Source of the DNA: Marsupella aquatica
Taxonomy: Eukaryota; Marchantiophyta
Assembly (NCBI GenBank): GCA_973895155.1
Contig: OZ316893.1
Location: 1,922,001 to 1,986,000 of the forward strand
DNA length: 64,000 bases
Direction: 5' to 3'
The notes beneath the pieces were generated by a model. It did no database searches and was not told the DNA's origin. It worked only from the letters and a program-made list of their open reading frames with translations. Of this stretch, positions 11,801-23,025 are shown piece after piece (positions within the stretch are counted from its first letter, which is position 1; each line of letters begins with the position of its first letter). The position numbers and the translations under genes were made by a program.

Positions 11801-12479
11801 TTTGAAAAGTTTCGAAGGATGATTACATGTAAATCTTTCCTTTAGTGTTGCTTTAGATATCCAGCCACTTTTTGTCAAATAAGAGTCATCAATCATGCCT
11901 GGTTAATCAAGTTTGTGAATAGATTTCATTTTTGAAAACTTTTTGTAAAAGTTGGACAAAGCAGAGTTGACCTTTGAGTGTAGGGTCTACTAGTGTTAGA
12001 ACTTAGAAAACATTTACAATTGAGAGTGCATATGTTGGGAAGATTCTAAACATTTGGATGTAAAACACTGATATGCCAATATATTGATTTTTTATAAGGT
12101 AGATGACATCTAAAACAGTTATTTATGTAAGCGTCATAATTTGAAAGGTAAAATACTAAGTTTTTGCGCAGGGCATGCACAAACCTGATAGTCTCTAAGG
12201 TATTTGTTCTCTAAGTGACCCAAATGCCCGATCTACAATAGATCTGCATAGAGTGTGGACAGATGAGCTGGCTGTCAACCAATGGCCATCTGGGAGTACC
12301 ATAAGGGTGGCTTTACAAGACCCCTGTGGAATTTGTGATAAGTTTCCTCCATAGCAACCTGGAGTATCATTTATTGTTCTAAAGAATACCCCCAATACAT
12401 GTGTATAAGCTCCCCGCATCTAGATTCCCCCTGCCCATGCCTATTCACAAGCATAGTCTAAATATCAAAATTTATGTTA
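8883..12479. other. gene-free stretch with small repeats
   Basis: No conserved protein was recognised. Contents: a perfect 10-bp repeat (AGTTAAGAGA, four copies, 9671-9710); a two-copy ~63-bp duplication around 9915-10025 marked by CTTCCTTGGGCCCAT/CTTCCTCGGGCCCAT; and two outlying copies of the 115-bp unit (near 10046 and 10146) whose main array lies at 12480-13020. The frames at 10306-10737 and 11476-11730 have no recognisable domain. Confidence 0.6.
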
Positions 12480-13020
12480 CTAAAGAAACAGCCATTGGTT
12501 CCTGAATCTTGTAAAGCCAACACCATCTTCACTCATTGTATAGTCCAAATTGAATCTCAGAATGAACCCCCCCAAAAAACAATTACCCAAGTAAACACCA
12601 TACCTAAATTGGCTCTTGAGTTCTTGTGAAGCCAACTAGGTGTTTCCCTCATTCTATGGTGTAGATTGAATCGTAGACTGAATAAGAGAATAATGGATCA
12701 CAGTAGACACCATACCAGAGGGCCCCCCTGGGTTCTTGTGAAGCGCCAACTCAGCCGTTTCCACTCATTACATGGTCGAGACTTAATTTGAGAGCTAGTA
12801 AAAAGAAACAATGTGCCCCTTAGACTCCATACCTGAATGGGCCCGGAGTCCTTGTGAAGCCAACTGCAGTCTTTTTTGCTCATTATGCAGTCCATATTTA
12901 ATCTCAGAGAAAATGAAAAGAAGCAATGGACCCGGTAGACACTGTACTTGAATTGGCCCCTTAGTTCTTGTAAAGCCGATTGCAATGGTTTCCACTCATT
13001 ATATAGTCGAGATCTAATCT
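12480..13020. repeat. 115-bp tandem array, five copies
   Basis: TCTTGTGAAGCC or a close variant occurs at 12507, 12622, 12734, 12850 and 12966, a period of 112-116 bp. Other shared blocks are CACTCATT(A/G)TATAGTC, TGAATCTCAGA and GTAGACACCATACC. Two related copies lie 2.4 kb to the left (near 10046 and 10146), so the family was once longer or has been moved. Confidence 0.88.
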
Positions 13021-13049
13021 TAATTAGATTGTATTCTATTATAATCTAC

Positions 13050-14240
13050 GCAGGTGTCCCCCCTGTGAAATTCATTCTCTTGGGCAGGTAGTGGGCCGCA
13101 GCGTCCTCCTTCCTTGCCCCTTCCCATTGTTGTTTCCTTTCTGTGCAAATTTAGCACATTTGCTACCAGGTGAAGGGACTTGCAAATGATTCAAAGAGGT
13201 TTTAAGAAAGATTTAGTGACTTATTCTCCAAAATCAACCATTCATATCTGACTGTACATAGACCTAAGGACTATAATGTGAACGGGACTGGCTGAGTACA
13301 AATGTTAGCTAAGGCAGAGGCTTTTCAACTTGCCATATGTGTCACCTGCACAAATTACACAAAGGAACAATGCCCCCATGTGGAATTCTTGAGTTGGATT
13401 GAGCCACTTTCTTCCTTCCCCAGGCAACCAGTGTTTCATTTCTGCCTGAATTTCACACAATTGCTAGCAAGTGGTTAAGGGGCTTGCAAATGACACAAAG
13501 AGGTTCTAGTGCCTAATTTGCCAAATAACACAATCCAGATCTGACCGTCACAATGTGACCGTACAAGTCAAGTACACAAATTTTGCTCAGTGGAGGCTTC
13601 CATAAGTGCCACCTGCCCAAAAATACAAAAAGGAAATAGTGTCCCCATGCTATAGTCCCCTGTGAAATTCATTCTCTTGATGGACGCAGCGCCATAGCCT
13701 CCTCCATGCCCCACCCAGTGTTTCCTTTCTGTGCCAATTTTAGCACTTTTGCTACCATTTTAATGTTCTTGGGAATGATACCCAAAGATCTTATAAGAAT
13801 ATTAGTTTCCTTTCTGCGCAAAACCAGGCCCGTGACCAAAGAAGTTTGGTCACAAAAGTTGAACTGTTACAAATACCCTCTCTTTAGTATTGTACACTAT
13901 ATTTTGTAAAATCATATGCACAAGTTCAGCCAAGCCAAAAATAATTAAAAAAAAAATACTTTCCTTTCTGTGCAAATTTTAGCACATTTGTTACCATTTG
14001 AATGATCATGCTCATGATACCCAGAGAGCTTAAAACAATACATAGATGACTCATTTGCCAAAAAATCAACCATCCAGATCTGACCAAACGCAATCTACCG
14101 GTCACAGTGTGACCAGGCACGTCGAGTAGTGGAGGCTCCGAAAAGTGCCACCTGCCCAGGGAACAGTGCCCCTCGTGCCGTCGTTCCCCTATGAAAGAAC
14201 ATTCCCTTGGACGAGCCGCAGCCTCCTCCTTCGTTGCCCT
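13050..14240. repeat. ~240-300-bp tandem array, about four copies, running into the invertase upstream region
   Basis: TTTCCTTTCTGTGCAAATTT or a variant occurs at about 13133, 13433, 13721 and 13960. Also shared in order: CCTGTGAAATTCATTCTCTTG, CAGCCTCCTCC, TTGCAAATGA or AATGAT(A)CC, AATCAACCATCCAGATCTGAC, GTCACAGTGTGACC, TGGAGGCTTC and AGTGCCACCTGCCC. The third copy is interrupted near 13800-13950. The last copy ends about 1.3 kb before the invertase ATG, so the unit may form part of that gene's promoter. Confidence 0.85.
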
Positions 14241-15544
14241 GCCCGCCCCTCTCTCGTTCGATTCGCCGTGGAATTGCGGTGGTGGTTGTGAAAGACACGC
14301 TCAAATGCGGGATCTCCTCCTCCCCCTCCCCCTCGCGCTCGCGTGAGTGAATTTTACCAACCTGCACCTCTTCTTCCCCCGACTCCTACAGAGGAAGCGA
14401 CGGCTCGCACATCAGTACAGAGTATGATGTAGTCCTACCCAACAGAATAGCTACCAGTCTATTGTATTGTAGGTGACAACTTTTCTACTGCTGCTGCGGC
14501 AGCGCGCCACCTACAAAGGAAGGAAGCTCTGCGGGCTGCCTGCCTCGTGCGTGCCCCCCAGCATCATTCTACAGTAGACGCATTACGACGGCAACTTCGA
14601 GCTTCTGCCGAAGATTTGGCGTCTCGGATTTGTCTCGGATCTAATTTCCTGCTCCAGTTTCTTCAATCCGATTCGATTCTGTCCTCTTCTCTTTCGGGTG
14701 ACGGATCTGGTGCTGGCGGGGACAGCAGCAGGATCACAGCATCAGCAACCACTGCGCGTTACGATAGTGGAGATCTAAAGAGAGATTGAGCGAGAGAGAT
14801 TGCTGTCTGCTGGTCACTCTCGGGTGTGTAACTCCCGGATCTGAGTGTATAGATTGCAATTGGAGATCGGCTGACTTATGCTCGTCGTCGCGGACACCAG
14901 GCTGTATATATTTTTACTGGAGCTGTCATCTTCTTGCCTTGGATCCGCGGTGTGGAGAAGCTTTCGAAGAGGGTTTTAGTCTGAACGACGGACTTCTGAG
15001 GCATTTTATCCCTCGAGAAACGGATGCTCATTGGGTCTCTTGGGCGCTGTGTGAAAGACGGAAGGAAGGCCGCTGCGTTTCTCTAGTAGCTCCTGCAACT
15101 GTGGCGCACCTATTTTCTACCTTGATCTTCGTCGGCATTGCTTCGACGCCCCGAGGGCGCTTCTGATACGCACTGCCGGACCCTTTGTCAATTGGTCCTC
15201 GTTTGTGCTGTACTACATTTTGTTAAAGGGATGGTCTGCTTAAGCTGACGGTCACAGAAGCTTTCACAATCTTGGCCCTGTGGTTACCGATGACAATGGT
15301 TCCGGGAGGCATCGAGAATATTGCTCACCACTTCTGGAACAACTCCTCAGACATACGAAAGCTGTAGGCGTAGGCTAGGAAAGTTCGTTTTGGCGCCGAA
15401 AGCCCCGGAACTCACCAGAATTTGCGGCGCGAAGAGAGGTGTCCACCGGCATAATTATCCTGAGCCAACCTTAGTGACTAGAGTCACAACGTAATTTCTT
15501 GGATTTGAGAACGCTGAATTGAAGGAAGTCCAAGGTCAATTGCG
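14241..15544 (+). promoter_or_regulatory. upstream region / probable 5' leader of the invertase gene
   Basis: Base composition changes here from AT-rich repeat DNA to a more GC-rich, CG-containing sequence. Several short upstream frames exist (14547-14789, 14786-15166) without recognisable proteins. Some may act as uORFs if this is transcribed. No transcription start or TATA box can be fixed from sequence. Confidence 0.35.
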
Positions 15545-18500
15545 ATGTCGACTGTAGACACGATGTCTGCGAAGTTTCTTTCGTTGGACTGCGTCCCAGA
15601 CTCTCGGGATAAGCAGGCCACTCTCAAAATGCATGCTGGAAAGGACGGATTTGTCCACATTTCGAGCGAGGATTTCTCCACATTTCTAGAGATGCCTCCT
15701 CGACCTATTCAACTAGGAGACCACACTAGGAGATCCCTGGATGAAAAATCTTTCAACGAAATCCTTCTACCTGCACTGCGCCAAAGACCGACGCTTCGAA
15801 CAGTGGCAAGCTCGGACTGCTTGGAGGACATGGCAACTCCTACCGCAAGATCGGCAGCGGCCACACCGAGGGGATCCTCCTTGAACACTCCGAGACATGG
15901 GTTTGAGCCCCATCCCATGACTCTTGATGCATGGGAAGCTCTGAGGAGATCACTGATCTATTTCAAGGGGAGTCCCGTTGGGACTATCGCCGCTTTGGAT
16001 CCAAATGAGGAGTCCCTCAATTACAATCAGGCATGAGCTCCGAGCCCTAATTTTGTGTCTCACTTGTCAGTAATGTCATACCCAATTTGACCTAGAAGCT
16101 TGATAGAAGCTTGATAGGACGGCAAATCCCTGGCGGTATTTCTGGCTCTCAGCTTCCTTGTTTGTCATGGCATAAGCTAGTAACACTAAAACTGCAATAC
16201 CTCGGATCAATTCTTCCGTGTACTGTAGATTCTCTCGATGGCGATACTGCCGGAATATCTGAAAGCATCGACAAAGCTAAATGTAGGAAGGGCCTGAAGT
16301 TTAATAATATGGGCAAGATCCGTTTAGGTCAGGGTCGACTCCCTAGAAGTGTTTTTCCCTAGATCTCGTCATTCTTTCGGAGTACTAAAGCTTAAGGGAA
16401 ACTTACAGAAACTTCAGGATTTTACAACAGGTGCACGTTTACTAGTTGTTTGAGATTGGCAGTACTGATCAGTCCTCTCTGTTTTTCCCAAAATTTAATT
16501 CGTTCTGCATTTCGTTTACTGTAAGCAGTTAATTGACTGGTAAATGTTGTTTCTCAGGTGTTCGTCAGAGACTTTGTCCCGAGTGGGTTGGCTTTCCTAA
16601 TGAATGGTGAGCCAGAAATTGTTAGGAACTTCCTCATCAAGGCCCTTATGCTCCAGGCGCGGGAGAAGCGCATCGATTGTTTCGTCTTAGGTGAAGGTGT
16701 GATGCCCGCCAGCTTCAAAGTTCTTCACGATCCTGTTCGGAATACTGATACCATGATCCCAGATTTTGGGGAGAGTGCCATCGGCAGAGTTGCACCCGTG
16801 GACTCGGGGTTTTGGTGGATTATCCTGCTCCGTGCGTATACGAAATCTACTGGGGATCATACGCTTGCCGATACTGCTGATTGTCAGCGCGGCATGAAAC
16901 TTATATTGAACTTATGTCTCTCGGATGGATTTGATACTTTTCCGACTCTTCTCTGCGCAGATGGCTGTGCTATGATCGATAGGAGGATGGTACGCTCCCT
17001 TGTTACCTGCTATGCAAGCTCTCCCTCGATTCCTCGGTTGGTTATTCTCCGATTATGTGCAGGTTTTTGTTTTCTTTGGGACTCCTTGGAGTCACTGACC
17101 TCGAGGACCCTTGTTTGGCGTCGTCGTCGGTAATCTCGTCTTCGAGTTTGCCTACAGTAGTTTACTAACGGCATTGCTTGCGATCACCTCCGTTGCAGGG
17201 AATTTATGGGTATCCCATAGAAATCCAGTCTTTATTCTTCATGGCCCTAAGGTGTGCGAGAACGATGTTGAAGCCCGAAAACGGTGGAAAGGAATTTCTT
17301 GAACGGATAGACAAGAGACTACTGGCGTTGAGCTACCACATGCGCGAGTATTTCTGGCTAGACCACAACCAACTGAACAGTATTTATCGATTCAAGACTG
17401 AAGAATATTCTCACACTGCCGTCAATAAGTTCAACGTGATTCCGGATTCGATTCCGGATTGGGTGTTTGACTTCATGCCGATGAGAGGAGGTTACTTCAT
17501 AGGAAATGTGAGTCCAGCTCGGATGGACTTCAGATGGTTTGCAATTGGAAACTGCTCCGCCATTCTGTCGTCGTTGGCTACTCCCGAGCAAGCGTCGGCT
17601 ATTATGGATCTTTTTGAAGAGAGATGGGAGGATCTTGTTGGTGACATGCCGTTGAAAGTGTCCTATCCCGCTCTAGAAGGTCACGACTGGCGAATTGTCA
17701 CGGGATGTGATCCAAAGAACACTAGATGGAGCTACCACAATGGTGGTTCATGGCCAGGTGAGAATGCTTTCCATTATTGTGCGATTTTCTTCACTCAGCA
17801 CCCTCCCACAGGTTTGAAGGAGCAGTGGTGTCCGTTAACTGGGTAGCTTTAGCGTCGTGGGGTGCATCGAGGGCATGACTTAGATTTATGACGCGCATGG
17901 TGTGGGGTTCTAGGGTTTGGGTCACGCCATCTAGACACGTCAACATTTCCGTAGTAATTCAACACAATCATCATCCTTTTTCCTATATCATGTCATTATC
18001 TCTACCTACCCTGGTGTGGTTTTGAACAACTGACTTTCGAAGTGTTTGCAAACCTACCCGTAGGTTTGTACTTGCACCTTCATATTCACTCTGACGTAGA
18101 GTACTGCGAGTGGTTGGGGAGTGTCATTCAACCTCCTGTTCTCTAGAAAATTTTCTTTCTTCCTGTTGTGCTCTTATGCTGTTATTATTGTGAGTCTACT
18201 TCAACGTAACTCAATTGAGTCAGAACAGTGGTGCCTTATCCACAGAAGACCTTCTGAATTCCTGACCGATGCTTTGGCTAGGCTTGCGAAGTATATCGCA
18301 TCCTCTTGAGGGAGTAATCGTGCCTGACTGATAATCTCGTCCTGTGCAGTTCTTCTATGGATGATGACCGCTGCTTGCATTAAGGTGGGCCGGCCACAGA
18401 TTGCCCGCCGGGCAATTGAGCTGGTTGAGAAAAGGCTTGCCAAAGACGGTTGGCCAGAGTATTATGATGGGAGGCTGGGCCGCTACGTTGGTAAACAGGC

Positions 18501-18657
18501 ACGGAAATTCCAGACATGGTCGATTGCCGGATATCTGGTGGCCAAGATGATGCTGGACGATCCTTCACATTTGGGCATGATCAGTCTTGAGGAAGACAAG
18601 AAAATGAAGCCCACTCTTACAAGATCAGCATCCTGGCCTCCCGCTACTTTCAACTAG
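15545..18657 (+). CDS. neutral/alkaline invertase (GH100), cytosolic beta-clade type, four exons
   Basis: Hydrolyses sucrose to glucose and fructose near neutral pH. Exons by phase and family match: 15545-16030, 16558-16989, 17199-17757, 18350-18657 (1785 bp, 594 residues). The divergent N-terminus (1-~130) has no clear transit peptide. Conservation starts at [12 protein letters not shown] and runs to the end. It includes [26 protein letters not shown] (~235-248, with the conserved Asp ~244), [55 protein letters not shown] and a C-terminal [20 protein letters not shown]. Four exons and no transit peptide fit the cytosolic CINV clade. Intron 1 has a GC donor (CAG|GCATGA) with a normal AG acceptor. 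The other donors are [10 protein letters not shown] departs from the common WEKRVDRF. All junctions keep frame and all motifs are intact, so it is probably functional. Confidence 0.93.
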
Positions 18658-20605
18658 GACGATTCTTTTATTGGGTGTTTAGACTATTTGTGTAGCATTG
18701 TAATGTGGACTCTCCTGCAAAGCAAGGGAGGCTGACGGTGGGAACCTATACGCTACGACTTTGTACCATTTCATTTTTTGGGTCTTCTGAGCTCGCGAAG
18801 GGGATGGCGGGCAACAGATGTAAGAGTAGATACTGGTTCCCGCATCCCCATTGTTGCTAGTCTGCCCTCTTACGAAGAAGAGGTGGGCGCATTCATTCAA
18901 TGCAATAGAATATTCCGAAGCGAGCTCGGATCTCTTCTCTCTCACATTTGTTAATCCGAAGACTACGGTAGGCTTTTGAACTCGTCTCCTCGGGTGTGAC
19001 TATATTATTCCAGTCCTCCGAAGCAAATGGTACTTCACTTCGGCGTGGTTTCTTCCAGTTCAAGTCTACACTTACATTGTGGAGACTGTTCCGCCTTCAC
19101 CGCCGAAGCAGACTCCGGAGGACTGTCACCAGACTCTTTTCCCTCCTTGAGCTCGAAATCATTGTTTGGATATGCCTTAAAGCTCCGACACGATTGCTGA
19201 CGAATACGGTAATAAACATTACTACTATAGGATCAAAACTTCGTCTACATGTGCGATGTAGCGTCTGAAGAGGTGTACAGTAAATGTACCAAAGCCAAAT
19301 TCTTTGGTTGTCTTGGTTTTCAGAATACTTGTCTCTGTATCACTCGATAAACCCTCGAATTTATTGAATTGTTGAAATCTATCGAGGTCAAGGATCTCAG
19401 TTGAAGCTCCTACCTCTTCCTCTCTTGTTGATGACCTTGTTGAAGAGTTTCTGTTCACTTTCATATATTCAGAGGTGGGCTCCCGATATGTCACCCCTTT
19501 TCTAGATTTCTCATTCATTTCTTGAATTCTGATTTGTGATGACTCTCTCTAGGAATCTTTAGAGCCAACGAAGAACGATTGCTTTCTGTTATCGTTCTTC
19601 AATAAAACTTCTTTCGACCTGGGCATCTGTACTGCAAAAGAATAAACTCCTTCTAAGCTTAGCACAATTAATCTTCTCAGCTGAGATTAATGTTCTTCTG
19701 CAGCACAGATTAATTCTCTGAACAATAATTCTCTTAGATCTAACATTAATGTTCTCAGCTGAGATTTCTTCAACCTTGACCAGGATGTAGCGTGAAAACC
19801 CCTTTTGCCTTGGCTCACAACACCGGCTTTACCTGCCACAGATGTTCTTCTTGTCATGTCCGTAAATGCCATGCTTTTCTTTTTCTTGCCTCCTATTAAA
19901 CCTACATTATCTGTATAGTGATGTTTGCTTTGAAAGCTTGTTTGGGGCAACTTTAAACCGAAACTTTTCTCAGTAAGATGAATTTCTGAATCATTGAAAA
20001 TAACTTAATCCTCTCAAATACATAGAACTCAGTGTGTTATTTTCTTACAAATCTTTCATTTTTCTGGTCCATTCTTGTCAAATAGATACAAAATAAGTCG
20101 GAAAAGAAGTATATGGATTCTACGGGGTTGAGTCCCTTTGAGAAAATTCAGAATATTATTTATCGCTATCAAAATGAAAAATGGTACCTACATGATTGTA
20201 TCTCTTCCATTTTGAAGATTTCAATATTTGCTTTTATTTTCCCCACTACCATTTGCATTACATTACTCCCTTTTTGTTGTACAAGCAAATTAGTCCGAGT
20301 ACCCTTGATTATGTAAGCTTGCTTTATTAGACTCTTTAGAATCTTGAAGAGTTGTACATTGGAATAGATAGATGAATCAGAGTACAAAGATTAAATGGAG
20401 TATTCTAAATAAAGTGATGTAAAAGGTAGTTAGGACAATTTCATTGAAGACGTACATTCATGGTAATACCGAGGGTAATTCTCCATGCAGAACGTTTCCC
20501 TTAGTATCTCTATGTCTATACAATACATATAGTTCATGCAAAATATTATTTTGTCCATAATAATTGAAAGGTCTTAGAGTCCCTTGGTATTCCTCTACCC
20601 ATAGT
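18658..20605. other. invertase downstream region, no further gene seen
   Basis: Probably contains the invertase 3' UTR, but no polyadenylation site can be fixed. A small inverted or direct repeat around TTCTCAGCTGAGATT occurs at about 19675 and 19752. Short frames here (18679-18945, 19225-19518, 19687-19950) have no family resemblance. Confidence 0.5.
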
Positions 20606-20932
20606 AGTTATATTGTTTCTTACCTTTGCTTGTTACTCTAACTCGGGTTAGGACTTAGCTAAAGTTAGCGGTAGTGCTGTTGTGTATATAACCAGGGCTG
20701 ATGCCAGACCTTGGTCGAACTTAGGCTCATTGTTACGGAGCTAGTTGAGAGATAAGGAGAGCTTGCGCTGTGGATGCTTGGTATGGCCGGTCGACCTAGA
20801 GTGCAATAAAGCTCTTGTGTGTTCCCGTGGACGTAGCCTCATGTGGAGGTGAACCACGTATCTCTCTATGTCGACTCTTGTGCGTTGGATGGTTCATGGG
20901 CTTGCCGTTGCAAATGTTGTCTATGCTCTACA
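20606..20932 (+). repeat. 5' LTR of the outer copia element
   Basis: Matches the other LTRs from CTAACTCGGGTTAGGACTTAG through GTGTATATAACCAGGGCTG, GGCTCATTGTTACGGAGC, AGAGTGCAATAAAGCTC (likely polyadenylation region) to the end TATGCTCTACA at 20932. The first ~35 bases are diverged and lack about 17 bp relative to the intact TGTTAGATATTG start, so the left edge is approximate. Confidence 0.8.
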
Positions 20933-20934
20933 AG

Positions 20935-20946
20935 TGGTATCAGAGC
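20935..20946 (+). other. primer binding site (initiator tRNA-Met) of the outer element
   Basis: TGGTATCAGAGC lies two bases after the LTR end. This is the standard complement of the plant initiator tRNA-Met 3' end used by Ty1/copia elements to prime minus-strand synthesis. Confidence 0.92.
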
Positions 20947-22493
20947 ATGCCTGGGAGGTGACGAGGTTTTTTCGTCATAGGTTTTTTCCAGCGTTCATTG
21001 TCGGTGGCACATTCGGAGTTTCGTCGCATGAAACTTGAATGTGTGTGGCTGTGCGGATAGGTTAGTGAGAGGGCGTTCTAATGGTGGTTAGAACTCGCTG
21101 ATCGGTATCCGTGGTGCCGAGGAATTGAAGTTTGCGTTGTTCAGGTTTTATTCGTGTTCGACGGCTTTTCGGGGGAGAGACCAGAGTTCGCATTTTTCAA
21201 TGGTGTGAGCTGTGCGGTGTTCGGGGGATCGCACATTATAGCTCAAGTTGAAGGTTGAAGCGAGCTGGTCATTTTGGTAGCTGGATTGTTGCCAAGTTGT
21301 TACCGAGTGCGACGTGACGAGTGACGGAGGCGTTCAGGTTTTTTCACAAGCTATGGAGCTTGTTCCCATCTGAAGCGGGTTTCTCTTCGTAATGTCCGAC
21401 TCGGTGGAAGAAACGCGAAGTGCTAAGGCTCAACGGTTTGATCGCGGCGAGGGGGTCATTTTGAGTTCGGGATTGGCACTTGATGCGGAGGAATTTTTTT
21501 ACTTTGCTGGAGCAACAGACTGTTCCGGTGCAATTCGGCAACATTTCCCGTCGGCGGCGATCTTTTTACTCATGAGAAACGGCGGCATTTAGGTTTGTTA
21601 CACGACCTTGTTTATGGTTAAATCAACTTATTTTTTAGGTTACTTTAAGTGTGATTTTTCATGTGTCCCGGCTGCGCATACCCTCGACGTAACCTCCTGC
21701 ATCCCCTTTCGATTCCCGACAATCCCTAGTCGCAGCTGTTTTCGCAGCGCCGGCCGGCGCATAAACAGCCGCCCCGGCCCTTGCAACGCCTCGCATAGTA
21801 CGTGGCTGCAAAGCAGCTGGCCGAATTTTTTTACCCCCATTCCCTGCCTTAGGCTGTGCGCCGGCAGCCCCCCTCCTCACCGATTCTTGCCGGGGGCTCC
21901 CTCTGGCCGGCCCTGCCTCATTTTTTCCCTCCCTCCATTTCTCCATAGGGCATACGTGGCTGCGTATGCAGCCGCCCGGGTATACTCCCTTCGCGTACCC
22001 CCGGCCCCATACGGGGTATTCTAGTTTTTAAGGGACACTAAGGACCCCCTTTAGGGCCCGTTTTTAACCTTTTTTCCCTCTTTCTTGTTTTACTTGGTGA
22101 GGGGACCTGCCGCCCTCCGTTTTAACCGCTCTGACGGGGGGAACGGCCCCCTGTGAGACCTGTCGGACTGTGCGGGAATATTCCTGAAAAACATAGAGCT
22201 GTTTTTGGCCGTTCGACTTAAATTCCATCTACCATTGGAGGACATTGCCACTGGAGTTAGCAACGCGGCGCACCGATCACATCGCGATTACCTGAGGTGG
22301 TCCAAATGGGGGAGTTTCCCAAGGTTTTACCCACCCCGACCAAAATTTGAATAACTTTTCCGTCGAATTTTGATTTTGGCTTTCAGTATTGGACTCCTAG
22401 CTTCATGGGCTACGCGGCGGTGTTGAGTTTTGAGTTTTATGAGAAGTTTCAAAAAAAGACATTTTTTCGTGATTGTTTTATATGAGTGACTCG
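20947..22493 (+). other. long leader of the outer copia element
   Basis: About 1.5 kb lie between the PBS and the ATG at 22482. The first third (to about 21590) and last third (from about 22090) match the leader of the inner element. The middle, GC-rich part (about 21640-22060) differs strongly. The last bases before the interruption are ATGAGTGACTCG (22482-22493), the start of a short frame at the leader end. Confidence 0.75.
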
Positions 22494-22829
22494 TGTTGAG
22501 CATAGACGACATTCGTACAGCAAGCCCATGAACCATCCAACGCACAATAGTCGACACAGAGAGATACGTGGTTCACCTCCACATGAGGCTACGTCCACGG
22601 AACACACAAGAGCTTTACTGCACTCTAGGCCGACCGGCCATACGAAGCATCCACAGCACAAGCTCTTCCTATCTCTCAACTAGCTCCGTAACAATGAGCC
22701 TAAGTTCCACCAGGGTCCAGCCCTGGCTATATACACAACAGTTTTACCGCTAACATTAGCTAAGTCCTAACCCAAGTTAGACTAACTGTGGTTAGCTCAT
22801 GAGTCACAAGACTAGAGCAATATCTAACA
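22494..22829 (-). repeat. 3' LTR of the inner copia element
   Basis: Read on the minus strand it begins TGTTAGATATTGCTCTAG and ends CTATGCTCAACA. It lacks a short block (GCTAGACCC-type text before CCAGGGCTG) present in other copies. About 336 bp. Confidence 0.92.
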
Positions 22830-23025
22830 AACTCCCCCTTGACTCTTGTCTTGAGGACTGGACTAAATGCTACCATATGGAATCATCAGCGGGAAGTTCT
22901 AGACAATCACCAAACCAGGTCTCCCCCTAAAAACCACAGGGGTTAACTAGAACTAAGCCGTAGCCAAGCAGGAATGAGTAATCCATATACAAATAGTCAC
23001 ACATTGCTAAATAACTCTACTTGTA

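Noticed and set aside
6480-13020. CRISPR-like arrays
   Set aside because: The units are head-to-tail repeats of similar whole sequence. There are no short constant repeats with unique spacers, and the setting is a plant nuclear genome.
14547-15166. Two frames upstream of the invertase as separate genes
   Set aside because: No recognisable domain and no family resemblance. At most they are uORFs of the invertase leader.
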